From: Saccoglossus kowalevskii
Lineage: Eukaryota > Hemichordata > Enteropneusta > Harrimaniidae
DNA: 32,389 bases
Direction of reading: 5' to 3'
Assembly (NCBI RefSeq): GCF_000003605.2
Contig: NW_003155736.1
Coordinates: forward strand, 746,977 to 779,365
Shown here: piece by piece, positions 11,592-21,760 of the stretch
Layout: each line of letters begins with the position of its first letter
Position numbering within the stretch: the stretch's first letter is position 1
The notes under the pieces: model-generated
What the model saw: only the letters and a program-made list of their open reading frames with translations
Databases searched by the model: none
Told to the model about the DNA's origin: nothing
Program-made: the position numbers and the translations under genes

Positions 11592-13383
11592 GTAAGGGTC
11601 AGTGAACAATGCAACCTGAGCCGCCTACTGCACCCCAGGGTTCCCAATATGTGTTGTATTACGTCAGTAGAATCAAATGTCTTGTATAAAAGTGTCGGTG
11701 CTGCAAGCGCGATTAGCTACATAGAGGCTGTAATGTATTACCAATATGCAAGATGCTCGGCTGAACAAGTCGTTGATTCCGGTAACAGAAAAATCTACTG
11801 CAAACCCCTGTTAAACAAATAAAGTGTTTCCTAAATTGTCACTTGATATGTAAGACTTTATCAAATTTAGTCTTTATTAGTTAATTAATGTTACTCGTGC
11901 TTCGCTAATTATAACTAAATTTCCATAATTGGCTCTAAAAGACATTTTCGATGAGTACTATCCGTGTGGAAGCGGTTGCGACCTTGGAGGCTCCAATGCC
12001 GTCTATTCCAATAAAACGACACTTTAACAAGCTTTTTTATAATTTCCGTGTAAAGTAATAGAGACAGTGATAGCGGTAGCGTGGATATCAACTTGGAAAT
12101 TAGTCGCATTTTTGACGCGACGGCGGAGTCTGCTACACGAATTACACCGAGACGCCTTCTAATAAGTAATCAGGGAAATTGGAAAACTGTTAAAGGCATC
12201 GATGGCACCTGGATCTCCAAGACGAGTGGGTAGATGGATGGTCAACCAGTATCGGTATCTCACTCTTCATGGCGTCTCGAGACTTGTATTGACCCAACAC
12301 ATGATTAGCGAAGTAATTAGCTTCTCAGTTCATGCAGCATTCTGACAATCTCCATTTTCTATTACCCACGTGTATTCTTTATCTTATAGCGAAAAAAAAC
12401 CCCATACGTTGTGAAACTCAACTGTTCATTCCGGCAAAGCGTACAAGCTAGGCTGTCTGTGTATTGCTATGCAACACCACCGCTTTTTCAGCTTTGAGCA
12501 GCAGAACTCATCAACCAGGGGAAAATAAAAACACCTGCAGTCGCAAAGAGGAGGAGATGAATTCACTTGACAATGTGTAATCCGTATCTTCTATTCCAAC
12601 TTTCAGGTTACGGACACAGTTATACCGAAATTACATGCGTGGCTAATAAGTAAGATTGTTGAAACCTCGAACGAACATCATCACTATAAGAGAACTACTA
12701 AGCAAGGTAAGGTGATACAGAATGACGTAATTTCGAAAAACACACACAATTAGAATCTCTTAGTTAATTAAATTAATGTATAGTTTAAGCGTACGACAGC
12801 ACTACATTTAAAGGCGAGTTAAGTCACTGTCTACGACACTTCAAATATATTCTGCGGTCTTAACTAAATATGTTCGTCTGTTGCGTTTATGGGGATTTAC
12901 TTTTGGATTCTGGTTTAATTTTACATTTAAACCAATATTTTTGAGAGAATGTTGAATTTTTATCCCGGAATTTGCTTTCACTACACTTCCCAATTTTCAA
13001 CATCTGTTAAAAGAGTCTACTGATACCGTTTGAAGTTGACTATCCCCCGATCGTCCGCGTTCAATTTATCCCTATCAAGGCGTTTGATTGAGTAGTGAAA
13101 GTTTATATGCTAATAAGATGTAATCTAAGACTGTCAGGTGTACAGACTCTATTTTGAACAGTTGTCGTCTCAGACAGCACATTCAACGCTGCGTCCTTAC
13201 CAAGGGGTAGACAACAGTTCAGTTGAGTTCGATTGACTCCTGTTGACGAGTCGTAGCTCGGGCATAGACCATCTATTCAAGTGAATCTGTTGCTCTTTCA
13301 TTCGCAATAATATTGGAGATCATGAAAAAAAGCATACATATGGTTTATTTGTCCGCTATAGTTAATCTTGTATCATACCATTC

Positions 13384-13410
13384 TGACCTTTGACCCCGAG
13401 TTTTTGACCT
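13384..13410 (-). promoter_or_regulatory. DR1 nuclear-receptor element with a third half site
   Basis: On the minus strand 13384-13396 reads GGGTCA-A-AGGTCA, an essentially ideal DR1. A third half site (TGACCT on the plus strand) follows at 13405-13410. DR1 elements bind HNF4, RXR and COUP-TF type receptors. No direct proof of function. Confidence 0.4.
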
Positions 13411-13875
13411 CGAATTAGGGATGTGCATAATTTGATAAACGGAAGTAATTTATAACTCAGTAATTTGATCAAATGTGTGTCTCCAATACCCAATGATATT
13501 TGTAGTAGAAAATGCATGCTCACTGCGAAGGTGTTCCTCTCTCCGTCATACTGATACCCGCTAAAGCGGAGTGTTGAGTTTCGTGTAGATGTCTATATGA
13601 CACGCGCTGTGTACGTCGTATAAAACCCGTGTCGAACACTGCGCGTCAAGGCGACCATTCCTCCTTTACAACATCACGTTTCGCACGGCACGGTTTGCCA
13701 GGAGGCTTTTTTTCACGTCCTTTTTCCCCGTTAGAAATTGAATTTCGAAAATACGGAATATTCTGTATGATGAAATGGGAGTTTAAATGGATGGCGCCTG
13801 TCGTTATTGCATTCGCATCTGAGAGGAGACGCTATCAATAAAATGTAATCCGTAGGTTGAAATAACAAGCGCCGA

Positions 13876-13888
13876 GGGTCAAAGGTGA
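13876..13888 (+). promoter_or_regulatory. DR1 nuclear-receptor element (candidate)
   Basis: GGGTCA-A-AGGTGA on the plus strand, 480 bases from the previous DR1 and in the opposite orientation. One base departs from the half-site consensus. Confidence 0.35.
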
Positions 13889-14677
13889 ATCAGAGCGAAA
13901 TTGTGTTCGTTGCAGTTGAACGACTGAATAATTTTCGCGAGGCCCATACTTGGTTGATATTTTTATATTTATCTCTAATTATGTCTGCTACAATTTGTAT
14001 GCGCGATCGAATAAAAGGAGTGTGCCGGCGTTTGTGAGTATTCAAGACAAATTCATAAATAATAGTATAATATCAGGATATATTTACGCCATGGACAACA
14101 TGTATATGTGTGTTTGTGTGCCACTTGGCAAAGTGGAGTCCGAAGAAATTAAACAGGTTATGTTCCCATGGTAACCAACAACGAGACATCGTTGGTATTA
14201 CTTTGACGTCACTGAGACACTTATGAGTGACCTAATTGTAGGTATTGAATTAATTAAGTTGTTATGAACAGTTCTGGACAGACGACAAATATGGAAAATG
14301 TCACCTTGATTCGACAGTCACGCAACCCTCATGAAATACTCCACCCTACCCTATGTTGAATTGGTATAAGCCATTCATTATAACTTGTACAAAAGGCCTT
14401 TCCATCATGTGTCGTCTTCGCTAAGGAAGTCTGGGAGTTTTCACAGTAACTTCATCGCCTCGTCCATTCAGGCTGCAAGTCTCTGTCTTCAAATACCATA
14501 GGCATTTAATTCACAAAATCCGAGTGTATTAATGTTCTGCGGCTTAAAACAATACTCCGGCTTCCAGCTAATCAATTTTGTCCGCGGTTATTCGCCGTTT
14601 TGTTGATGACCACTCATCTGGCTTAATGAAAGCAGTTCTTCGCTCAGTCCAGCTCTTGGTATGTAAGTATTCATCAG

Positions 14678-14696
14678 ATATATATATATATATATA
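14678..14696. repeat. (AT)n microsatellite
   Basis: Nineteen uninterrupted bases of alternating A and T. Confidence 0.9.
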
Positions 14697-15059
14697 CATG
14701 AATGAAGGTTTTACGCTGCTACAACTTGACGAACGCTTCCATAACCATCTCGCTTCAGTATAACTTCGAGGTTTATGCTCAGAATTATAAATTTCAACAT
14801 TTGTTTCGATAGGAGGTAAGATGCTGAGCGAGTGGCGCGGAGCTATGTCGATCATAGAGAGGCTCACGTTTTAATTGTGTGTTACGTCATATTGAACTAA
14901 AAAGTTTACAAACGCAAATGATATTATTAGATCAAGGCGTTGAACATTTTAAAAATTTGTTTATTAATGATTTAAAAAAATATACTAATGTACGGAGGGG
15001 GGGATAGCTTCCCACATTTCGATACTTTTCAGTATGTGAAGGTCTGACTTCACACTGGA

Positions 15060-15210
15060 GGGGGGGGGGGCGTCCCAAATTTAGTTTCTGTGTAGTCGTG
15101 TGCTCGAGCGCATGTGCTTGGACCGCGGCTCCCATGTGTTCAACTTGAACGCACGCGGCGCAATTCACGTTATTCACAAGCTGATTGGTTTAGCCAATTC
15201 AGCTGTACGA
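15060..15210. promoter_or_regulatory. GC-rich patch with G11 tract and CCAAT hairpin
   Basis: A run of eleven Gs (15060-15070) opens a locally GC-rich patch containing GCGCATGTGC (15108-15117, a relaxed NRF1-like match), ACCGCGG and GCACGCGGCGC. It ends in an inverted repeat at 15179-15204: AGCTGATTGG, five-base loop, CCAATTCAGCT. This places two CCAAT boxes head to head. Such clustering resembles a housekeeping-type promoter or enhancer, but no adjacent gene can be assigned apart from NDNF 4 kb downstream. Confidence 0.25.
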
Positions 15211-17331
15211 TTACTGTCAGTGGACATTGAACATCAATCAAGAACAAAGATACCCCGCATGTATTAAGTCTTGATGAAAATTATTACGGCTTGACTGAAT
15301 CACGGGTCTGTATCGAACTAAAGAGATTTATATCGTTACATTCAATGAACCTAAACAGTAAAGACAATCAACGCATATATTTTTAATACGACGCGAAACC
15401 CAAATACGGAGCTCACGGCAACAAACTAAAATAACGACTTTTTAAAATTATGAGCATATGTACAAAATAATTTGCGCTATTTGTTTGATACTCCTCCTTC
15501 TTTGGACGGGCAGATGATAAAATAATTGAATACATGACACGCGTACTCGTTACCATGGTAACTTATCTCATTACCTATCGTCATGTCGACACCAAACCGA
15601 AAATCGTTATAAAAATGCCGAGGTAAATTCAATTTCACGAGAGAACCATAATGCTTTGCGTTAAACGGTCGGGAATGTGAAAGGCGGCAAACTATGATTT
15701 CCATCATCGACTGAAATTACTAATACGAAATGTAACTAATTAATTCAGGTTTTCTTGTTGCCACGCGACAAAGGAGAACAACTCCTTAGTGGCCGACCAT
15801 CCGTGTATATAACACGTCACCGGTATGCAGTGCGCTTATACTGTGCGCAAGTTTTATGTTAATTGTTATTGGTGACTATGACAACCAACTTCGCTCTTGG
15901 TAACCGACCGTCATGTTATACGCGTCAATCACCAGACTTTCCGCCGTCTTCTCATTATCCCACGCCAACAGGAGATTAAATATTTGTCTAGTATTTTTAA
16001 TTAATGAAATCAAATCACATTTGAATATTATTGTAAATTTATGAGGTTGAATCAACGTGTTAGACATTATTCGTGAGTGTAGAGTCTCCTGAAATGTTAT
16101 TCTAACTTCGCCCATCAGATATGTACGTAGAACACTGCCAGATATACGCATCCGTTTTCGGATGTGGCATGCTGTGTTACATACGACAACAAAAGGTCGT
16201 GCTCAAGGTGTATTGGTTTCTGTGACATTTTTTAAATTTCGTTTGCAACATACACTCTGTAAGTTAATTTCTCAAGTGTGCAGATGGAGTAACAGTGAAC
16301 TTAACGTTGATGAGTATCGTAACAACCGACACAATGTCGCCATTTACAAGTTCATACGATTAATAAAAAGAACTCATGCTGGTTATCTTTTCATGGATAC
16401 ATGCACATTTTCATTTTAAGGAGAATGTCTTTTAATTCGCACAGATGAATGGTATAAACGAACAAACCCCGTTACATGTACACATCATGATGAATGCAAG
16501 AATGAATAATGCCAGCTTGCATTTCTGGTGAAATTACCATACGCGCATGCGCCACTTATGACCCTAATGTTAATTATTAACGCGGTTATATCAATTGATT
16601 CCCAAAGGCGCTACCATTAATATTCAGATTCTGATTCTAAATATAAATCGTTCTTGTCAAAATTATCGATTTTTAATCGCCATATGCACATACATTTATT
16701 TAAATGACACATGACCTCCTTGCCACACCTACGTTTAATAAAATAAAAAGCATCTTGCGTCTACTTGCTGTCTTCTCGGTATTCTTTATCTGTGACACGT
16801 CACATCAGCAGCAATTCCACATGATCAGCAAATGGTGACACAACGCTTCAGAAAATTGGACACATGACGGAGCACCCGGGATCGGACATAAATCAACTAT
16901 ATGAGTACACTGTCGAGGCGGGAATATTCTCGCTGCAAAGTCGTGACTATTTTAAAAGTTCGATAGACTTTATATAGTGAGATTTAACAACATTACGAAG
17001 GCTGAATCATACTTTAATAATGCACAAATGATACAAGTCGACATTTACGAGCGAATATTGGAGACGCGTATTTTATTTTTAGAGCATCATGGCTCATTAA
17101 TTTCCGCAATATTGATATATTTCTTTATTGGTGTGTAAGACGTTATAAAACAAAATGATTCGAACTTTATAGGTGGTCAAGGCAAACGATTGAGTGCCAC
17201 AGACAGGCACGTGTTGAATTGGTGGGCGTCCTTGGTACTGAGGATTGAGACTGTTCATTCAAGTGATTTATGTATTCAGTTCCCTGTCCTCTAATATCTT
17301 TCGTGAGACATATTTAGGGCTAATAAATTAA
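15211..17331. other. Non-coding; one NRF1 core palindrome
   Basis: No exon is recognised. The only notable motif is GCGCATGCGC at 16543-16552. Open frames such as 16162-16419 (85 codons) have no recognisable family features. Confidence 0.4.
16542..16553. promoter_or_regulatory. NRF1-like palindrome (candidate)
   Basis: CGCGCATGCGCC contains the ten-base palindromic core GCGCATGCGC and matches eleven of twelve NRF1 consensus positions. It lies about 2.5 kb upstream of the NDNF start codon, a reasonable distance for a promoter with a separate 5' UTR exon. Confidence 0.3.
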
Positions 17332-18460
17332 CATAAATATTCATAGAAATAAAATTGGTATTGGAGAAACATAGGTATCCAAAAGAATGCAATGGCTGAA
17401 GCAGAAGCATAGGTATCCAAAGAAATAAAATGACTAATGGAGAAACATAAGTATCAAATGAAACAAATGATTAAAACAGAAACATAGGTATCCNNNNNNN
17501 NNNNNNNNNNNNNNNNNNNNNNNNNNNNNNNNNNNNNNNNNNNNNNNNNNNNNNNNNNNNNNNNNCCAAAGAAATAAAATGACTAATGGAGAAACATAAG
17601 TATCAACTGAAACAAATGATTAAAACAGAAACACCGGTATTCATAGAAATAAAATGACAAATGGAGAAACACAAGTATCAAATGAAACAAATGATTAAAA
17701 CAGAAATATAGGTATCCATATAAATAAAATGACTAATGGAAAAACATAAGTATCAAATAAGACAAATGATTAAAACAGAAACACAGGCATCAATATAAAT
17801 AAAATGACTAATGGAGAAACATAAGTATCAAATGAATCAAATGATTAAAACAGAAACATAGGTACCAAAGAAATAAAATGACTAATGGAGAAACATAAGT
17901 ATCAAATGAAACAAATGATTAAAACAGAAACATAGGTATTCAAAGCAATAAAATGAATAATGAAGAAACATAAGTATCAAATGAAACAAATGATTAAAAC
18001 AGAAAAATAGGTATCCAAAGCAATAAAATGACTAATGGAGAAACATAAGTATCAAATGAAACAAATGATTAAAACAGAAACACTGGTATCCATAGAAATA
18101 TAATGACTAATGGAAAAACATAAGTATCAAATGAAACAAATGATTAAAACAGAAACATAGGTATCCATAGAAATATAATGACTAATGGAGAAACATAAGT
18201 ATCAAATAAGACAAATGATTAACACAGAAACATAGATGTCCATAGAAATTAATTGATTAAAACAGAAATATAAATATCCACAGAAATAAAATGCCAAAAA
18301 CAGACAAAAAGGTATCCAAGGAAATATAACGACTAATAGAGAAACATAGGTATCCAAGAAAACAATTGAGTAACGAGAAATAATAAATAATTAAAGAAAG
18401 AATTGACTAATGCGGACACATAGGTACCAGGAAAATGAATGACTGATGTATAAAAGAAAC
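17332..18460. repeat. 38-bp monomer satellite with 75-bp dimeric core
   Basis: A 37-38 bp monomer starting CATAGGTATCC and ending near CAGAAA or GAGAAA is repeated about 30 times. In the core (17408-18230) two monomer types alternate: A (38 bp, CATAGGTATCC..., ACTAATGGAGAAA) and B (37 bp, CATAAGTATCAAATG..., TTAAAACAGAAA). Together they make a 75-bp dimer, with about eleven dimers well conserved. Both flanks (17332-17407 and 18231-18460) hold single, more diverged 36-38 bp monomers. Two more degenerate monomers lie detached at 18879-18955. The assembly gap falls inside the array. It ends about 600 bases before the first NDNF coding exon. Confidence 0.95.
17494..17565. other. Assembly gap (72 Ns) inside the satellite
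   Basis: The gap replaces about one dimer. The conserved ACTAATGG motif lies at 17433 before and 17582 after the gap, 149 bases apart, one less than two 75-bp periods. The gap size therefore agrees with the array phase, although additional collapsed units cannot be excluded. Confidence 1.
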
Positions 18461-19091
18461 ACAACACTTAATTAATGATCAATGGATACATAACAGTACA
18501 CAAGGAAACAACTGTTTAAGGAAGAGACCCATGTCAATTAACAATAATGTTAAAACCTATGTATTTCATTGAAGATTACATTTATCACATACCTAGGTTT
18601 CTAAAAATAATATTTAATTTCGAATAAAAATATGTTTTTGTTTTGTTTGTCCCAAAAGTGTGCATTTTGTGTTTTCAACGCTTATTACTTACTTATATAT
18701 TAATTTGAATGTTTTTAATTAGTGGAGTTGAATGACAAACAGTATGCAAATACATAAATCGAAACATTGGACCATTTTTACATTTTTACTTTATCAAACT
18801 TGTTTTTTGAGTTGCAAAGTACAAAAAGTTTGTTTTGATAAAAATGTACGAAAATGATTCGCATCCCAAATGAAGAAACATATAGGTGTCCAAATAACAA
18901 AAGGACAAATTCAGACACATATATATACTCAAAGAAATAAATAACTAATGGAAAAAATAATAATAATATAATTATTATAATCAAAATCTTCATAATTAAA
19001 AGATTATTATTATCAAAATCATCATAGTCCCTGTGCTGACTTATAACAACTTTCTACACTGGCTAATGTCACATTTTGATCTTTCCATCAG
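18461..19091. other. AT-rich sequence before NDNF exon; satellite remnants
   Basis: Very AT-rich. It contains an imperfect inverted repeat with ten-base outer arms TACATTTTTA (18779-18788) and TAAAAATGTA (18839-18848), two decayed satellite monomers (18879-18955) and an ATAATAATATAATTATTAT palindrome near 18960. The last bases, CTTTCCATCAG at 19081-19091, form a good splice acceptor. Most of this stretch is therefore probably intron between a non-coding 5' exon and the first coding exon. Confidence 0.5.
18879..18955. repeat. Detached, decayed monomers of the 38-bp satellite
   Basis: Two adjacent segments starting CATATAGGTGTCC and CATATATATACTC keep the monomer length (39 bp) and the motifs AAAGAAATAA and ACTAATGGA. 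They are separated from the main array by over 400 bases, showing that the array once extended further or was split. Confidence 0.7.
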
Positions 19092-19104
19092 GTGTTGTAG
19101 CAAG

Positions 19105-19298
19105 ATGTCCCCAATCACAGCAATTATGGCAACTTTCCTATCCCTCTTCTTAACCACCTTATTAACCGAAGCCCAAGAACTCCCGAGGAGGAAAGATCAC
19201 CACTTTCTCCTATCTCATGCAGAAATTGTCCACGACACGGGTACAGTGCCTGACGGAGTTGAAGTCAGAACATATATATTTAAAGACACCACTAAAAG
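19105..19298 (+). CDS. NDNF: NDNF homologue, coding exon 1 (signal peptide)
   Basis: This exon encodes residues 1-64 and the first two bases of codon 65. Residues 1-23 form a signal peptide with a hydrophobic core (residues 7-20) and a likely cut after A23. The mature start then carries the conserved motif VPDGVEVRTYIFKDTTKR, very close to vertebrate NDNF at this place. The ATG at 19105 has A at -3. I prefer it because an acceptor (CTTTCCATCAG|GTG) lies only 13 bases upstream; the frame stays open further up, but an extension would bury the signal peptide. The donor is AAAAG|GTAAAA at 19298/19299, phase 2. It is the first coding exon of a secreted protein. The 5' end of the transcript is unknown. 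Confidence 0.88.
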
Positions 19299-20048
19299 GT
19301 AAAAAATAAATATAACTATTCAAGATATTTGTTATTATTTAAGTTGCTCGATTAAAAGCGTCACAATCACCGCCTAGTGCGGGTTAGAAAGCCGCGTGAC
19401 TAAACGTTGTGTTATACACGTTGCGTACGACCCATGTCCAACGCGACGCGTTGTGACGACTGTGGCGCTTTGATTTTTCCCGGATGCTGGAACAAATAAT
19501 CTAATCTAAAGACATTTAAATAAAAACGGTATATTTTGGGTGGAAATTATTAGAATGTGCTGAGTAACACAAACTATGTACAGAGCGTTGTGTAAGTAGC
19601 AGACAAATCGTCTACGCACATTTTCAATTGTATCGCCCCGGGTGGAAAATAACTGCGATTATACGAGTTTAATCTTGGTTTCACGTATCACAGCGCTCAC
19701 ATTGCGGTCGAAACCGCAAAACCTAATGATCGCTGTATGTGTTGCATACCCATTAAGATTATTCCACTGGGAGCGTCACGTGCCCGTCGTATTACTGACC
19801 CAAGTTAACAATAATGCAACAACACTTATTATATCGGTTGATTCGAACTTTTGTTGTGAGACCTTTATGAGGATAATTGAAAAGTCAAGCAATCAAGTAA
19901 ACTAACAACTCAATTAATAGTATTTTTCCTGCTAATAATTATGTTAGAATATGTGATATGCTCGTAGAATGCTCGTAGGTTATCGCACGCCTATCTCAAA
20001 ATGGTTGATTAAGAAGTTCGAACAACGTTCTCGTCAATTTTTTTCCAG
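19299..20048 (+). other. NDNF intron 1 (750 bp, phase 2) with CpG-rich patch
   Basis: It begins GTAAAA and ends TTTTTTTCCAG. The segment 19345-19490 is markedly CpG-rich (about 17 CpGs in 135 bases) in contrast to its AT-rich flanks, and includes the perfect odd palindrome CAACGCG-A-CGCGTTG at 19439-19453. This could be a regulatory element or the trace of an inserted sequence. Open frames at 19642-19905 show no known features. Confidence 0.8.
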
Positions 20049-20167
20049 GTATTTTTTTTCAGTTGATGAAGATAACACACCGGTATCCATTACAGTCACG
20101 CCATGTGCGGCATTATTAGAATGGCAATTGTCGCTGTTGCCACACGAGGAAAGCGAAGAACCCTCAG
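20049..20167 (+). CDS. NDNF: NDNF homologue, coding exon 2
   Basis: The exon supplies the last base of R65, residues 66-104 and the first base of G105. It reads YFFSVDEDNTPVSITVTPC at residues 66-84, almost the same as the corresponding vertebrate NDNF segment, followed by LLEWQLSL. The region is the core of an N-terminal beta-sandwich-like domain and ends in an acidic linker (EESEEPS). The acceptor is TTTTTCCAG|G at 20048/20049 and the donor CCTCAG|GTAATT at 20167/20168; joining keeps the frame at both ends (phase 2 in, phase 1 out). C84 is the first of ten cysteines in the mature protein. At 119 bases it is recognised mainly by its similarity and correct splice phases. Confidence 0.92.
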
Positions 20168-20744
20168 GTAATTTATTTTAATTTCTTGAAGTAAATTGCC
20201 ATGCCGAATTATGGATTCAAAATGGCGGTGGATGACTCATCGACTGGTTTTAATGTCTGGCGTTTTTAGGTCAAGCGGCCACATGCAATTCGACCTTACT
20301 TTATAAAGCGTAGTATTTGCACGTGGACATTATACATATACATGGACTTAACACAATTAAATACGAAGAACCCGGATGATCCAATTAGGGTAATTAATTG
20401 CATCATTACATTTCGACCAACATGATAATTGTTATATCAAAATAATTTAAAATAAACGAAAAAAAAAATAAATAAATAAAAAAACATATACACGAATCGG
20501 GTAACATTTTGTCTACACCGAAACGTTGGATGATAAAGTTGAAAAAAAGGTACACTCGAAATAAAGAGGTCACACAAGTTCAATGTTTCTGTCGATGTCA
20601 CGAACCGTTCATCCATCCATAAAAGGCTACACGTGGGTGTGCATTTTCTTATCTACCTAAATAGTCCTTCACATTCACGGTTTCCACTGACCCATAATAA
20701 AAAAGAAAATAAATCCGATTACCACAGGTATCACATTTTTGGTA

Positions 20745-21050
20745 AAAAATGATATTTTCGACCGATTGCTTTGCTATTTTACATGAGTTGTTAAATTCAT
20801 TCATTTCGTGACCAAATCATTAATTCCATATTTTTAGCAAATATTTTTGTAAAGAATTATATTTCCGACTGCTTTTTGAAAATATGATTTTGGTATTCGA
20901 TAGGTACCTTAGGTCATGTCTGTCATGGTTTTTTCATTTTGTGATGATGTCATTAATTTTCTAGCTTTAGCGAATCTTTTTGTTATTTGTGGAACAAAAT
21001 TATACTTTCAACAATTCCTTAAAAGCTTGTTGGCTGATCGCTTAATTGTG
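20745..21050 (+). repeat. Diverged tandem duplication, about 130-150 bp period
   Basis: TCATTAATT is followed in both copies (20817 and 20950) by a T-rich stretch, TTTAGCAAAT or TTTAGCGAAT, TTTTTGT, and then AATTATA plus TTTC (TTATATTTCCGACTGC against TTATACTTTCAACAATTC). An earlier TGATATTTTCGACCGATTGC at about 20749 looks like a further start. The copies are old and differ by indels, so the unit edges are approximate. Confidence 0.5.
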
Positions 21051-21174
21051 TGGAATATGCATTGACCACCATTAGATTAGTTTAGTGTGTGACAATGTCT
21101 TAAATCGTTTGAGTATGAATCAGATTGCGTTTAGAATTAAAATCACATAGAGAGGAGCTACTGCGAAAGGTCAA

Positions 21175-21320
21175 AGTAACGAGTTAAGGGACCTGTTTTG
21201 ACATCTGTACATTTCATGTATACTTGAACAATAGTAACTAGTTAAGGGACCATTTGTGACATCTGTTCAGAAAGATTCTGGAATTGCATGTATGTTTTCG
21301 CAATATTAACAAGTTAACGG
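21175..21320 (+). repeat. Three imperfect direct repeats (AGTTAAGGGAC...ACATCTGT)
   Basis: AGTAACGAGTTAAGGGAC at 21175 is repeated as AGTAACTAGTTAAGGGAC at 21233 and more weakly as ATTAACAAGTTAACGGAC near 21305. The first two copies also share GACATCTGT about 20 bases on. This is a small decayed minisatellite with about 58-70 bp spacing. Confidence 0.65.
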
Positions 21321-21400
21321 ACATTTGCGTTTCAAGGTGTTGCCAATCAACTCACAAAACGATATCCAACAGTCATGAAACTACATGCAAACCAAACCGG

Positions 21401-21760
21401 TCACTGGTAGCATATTGGTTGTCGCATCAGACTCATGATCGGTAAACCCAAGTTCAAATCCTACCTCATCAAAGGGTCACCCTGGGTGAGTGTGCCACAG
21501 ATCTAATGGGAAGGCCAATTCCACTGGCTCAGATTCATTCACTAACGAATGCGACTTTGGGGGAACCTTGGTTGAGGTCCACAGGTGCTTGTGTTTGACC
21601 GAGCCTGGTTGACTTCAGTATAGCGCATTAACAAAAATGCCATTTGACAGAGAGATGGCCACACAGCCTTGTCATGTAGTCCCAAACATGAATATGACTT
21701 TTGTGGCAAAATGAACTATGTGTCAGCACTAGCACTTGCAATTTGCACTTACAAAAAAAG
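21401..21760 (+). repeat. tRNA-derived SINE-like element (tRNA-Met type head)
   Basis: The head (21401-21473) has the layout of a tRNA: an A-box-like TAGCATATTGG (21408-21418), an anticodon loop CTCATGA with CAT at 21434-21436, and a B box GTTCAAATC (21452-21460). The acceptor and T stems no longer pair, so it is not a working tRNA gene. About 290 bases of unrelated non-coding sequence follow, and A-rich TTACAAAAAAAG at 21750-21761 could be the tail. This fits a SINE with an internal RNA polymerase III promoter lying in the gene's sense direction. The 3' boundary is uncertain, and no target duplication was identified. Confidence 0.5.

Larger units (their letters stand above)
11592..15059. other. 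Non-coding; DR1 pair, short AT microsatellite, G-runs
   Basis: No exon is recognised. DR1-type elements lie at 13384-13396 (minus) and 13876-13888 (plus). A dinucleotide (AT)n of 19 bases is at 14678-14696. A run of seven Gs is at 14997-15003, just before a run of eleven Gs at 15060-15070; the sequence following each run is similar (CTTCCCACATTT, CGTCCCAAATTT), suggesting a small degenerate duplication. Short open frames here match nothing known to me. Confidence 0.4.

Noticed and set aside
17332-18460. Possible coding repeat protein
   Set aside because: The 75-bp dimer is divisible by three, but all frames contain stops (TAA, TGA) in nearly every unit.
19033-19104. Upstream extension of the NDNF first exon (in-frame ATG at 19066)
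   Set aside because: It would place extra residues before the signal peptide and ignores the good acceptor at 19091.
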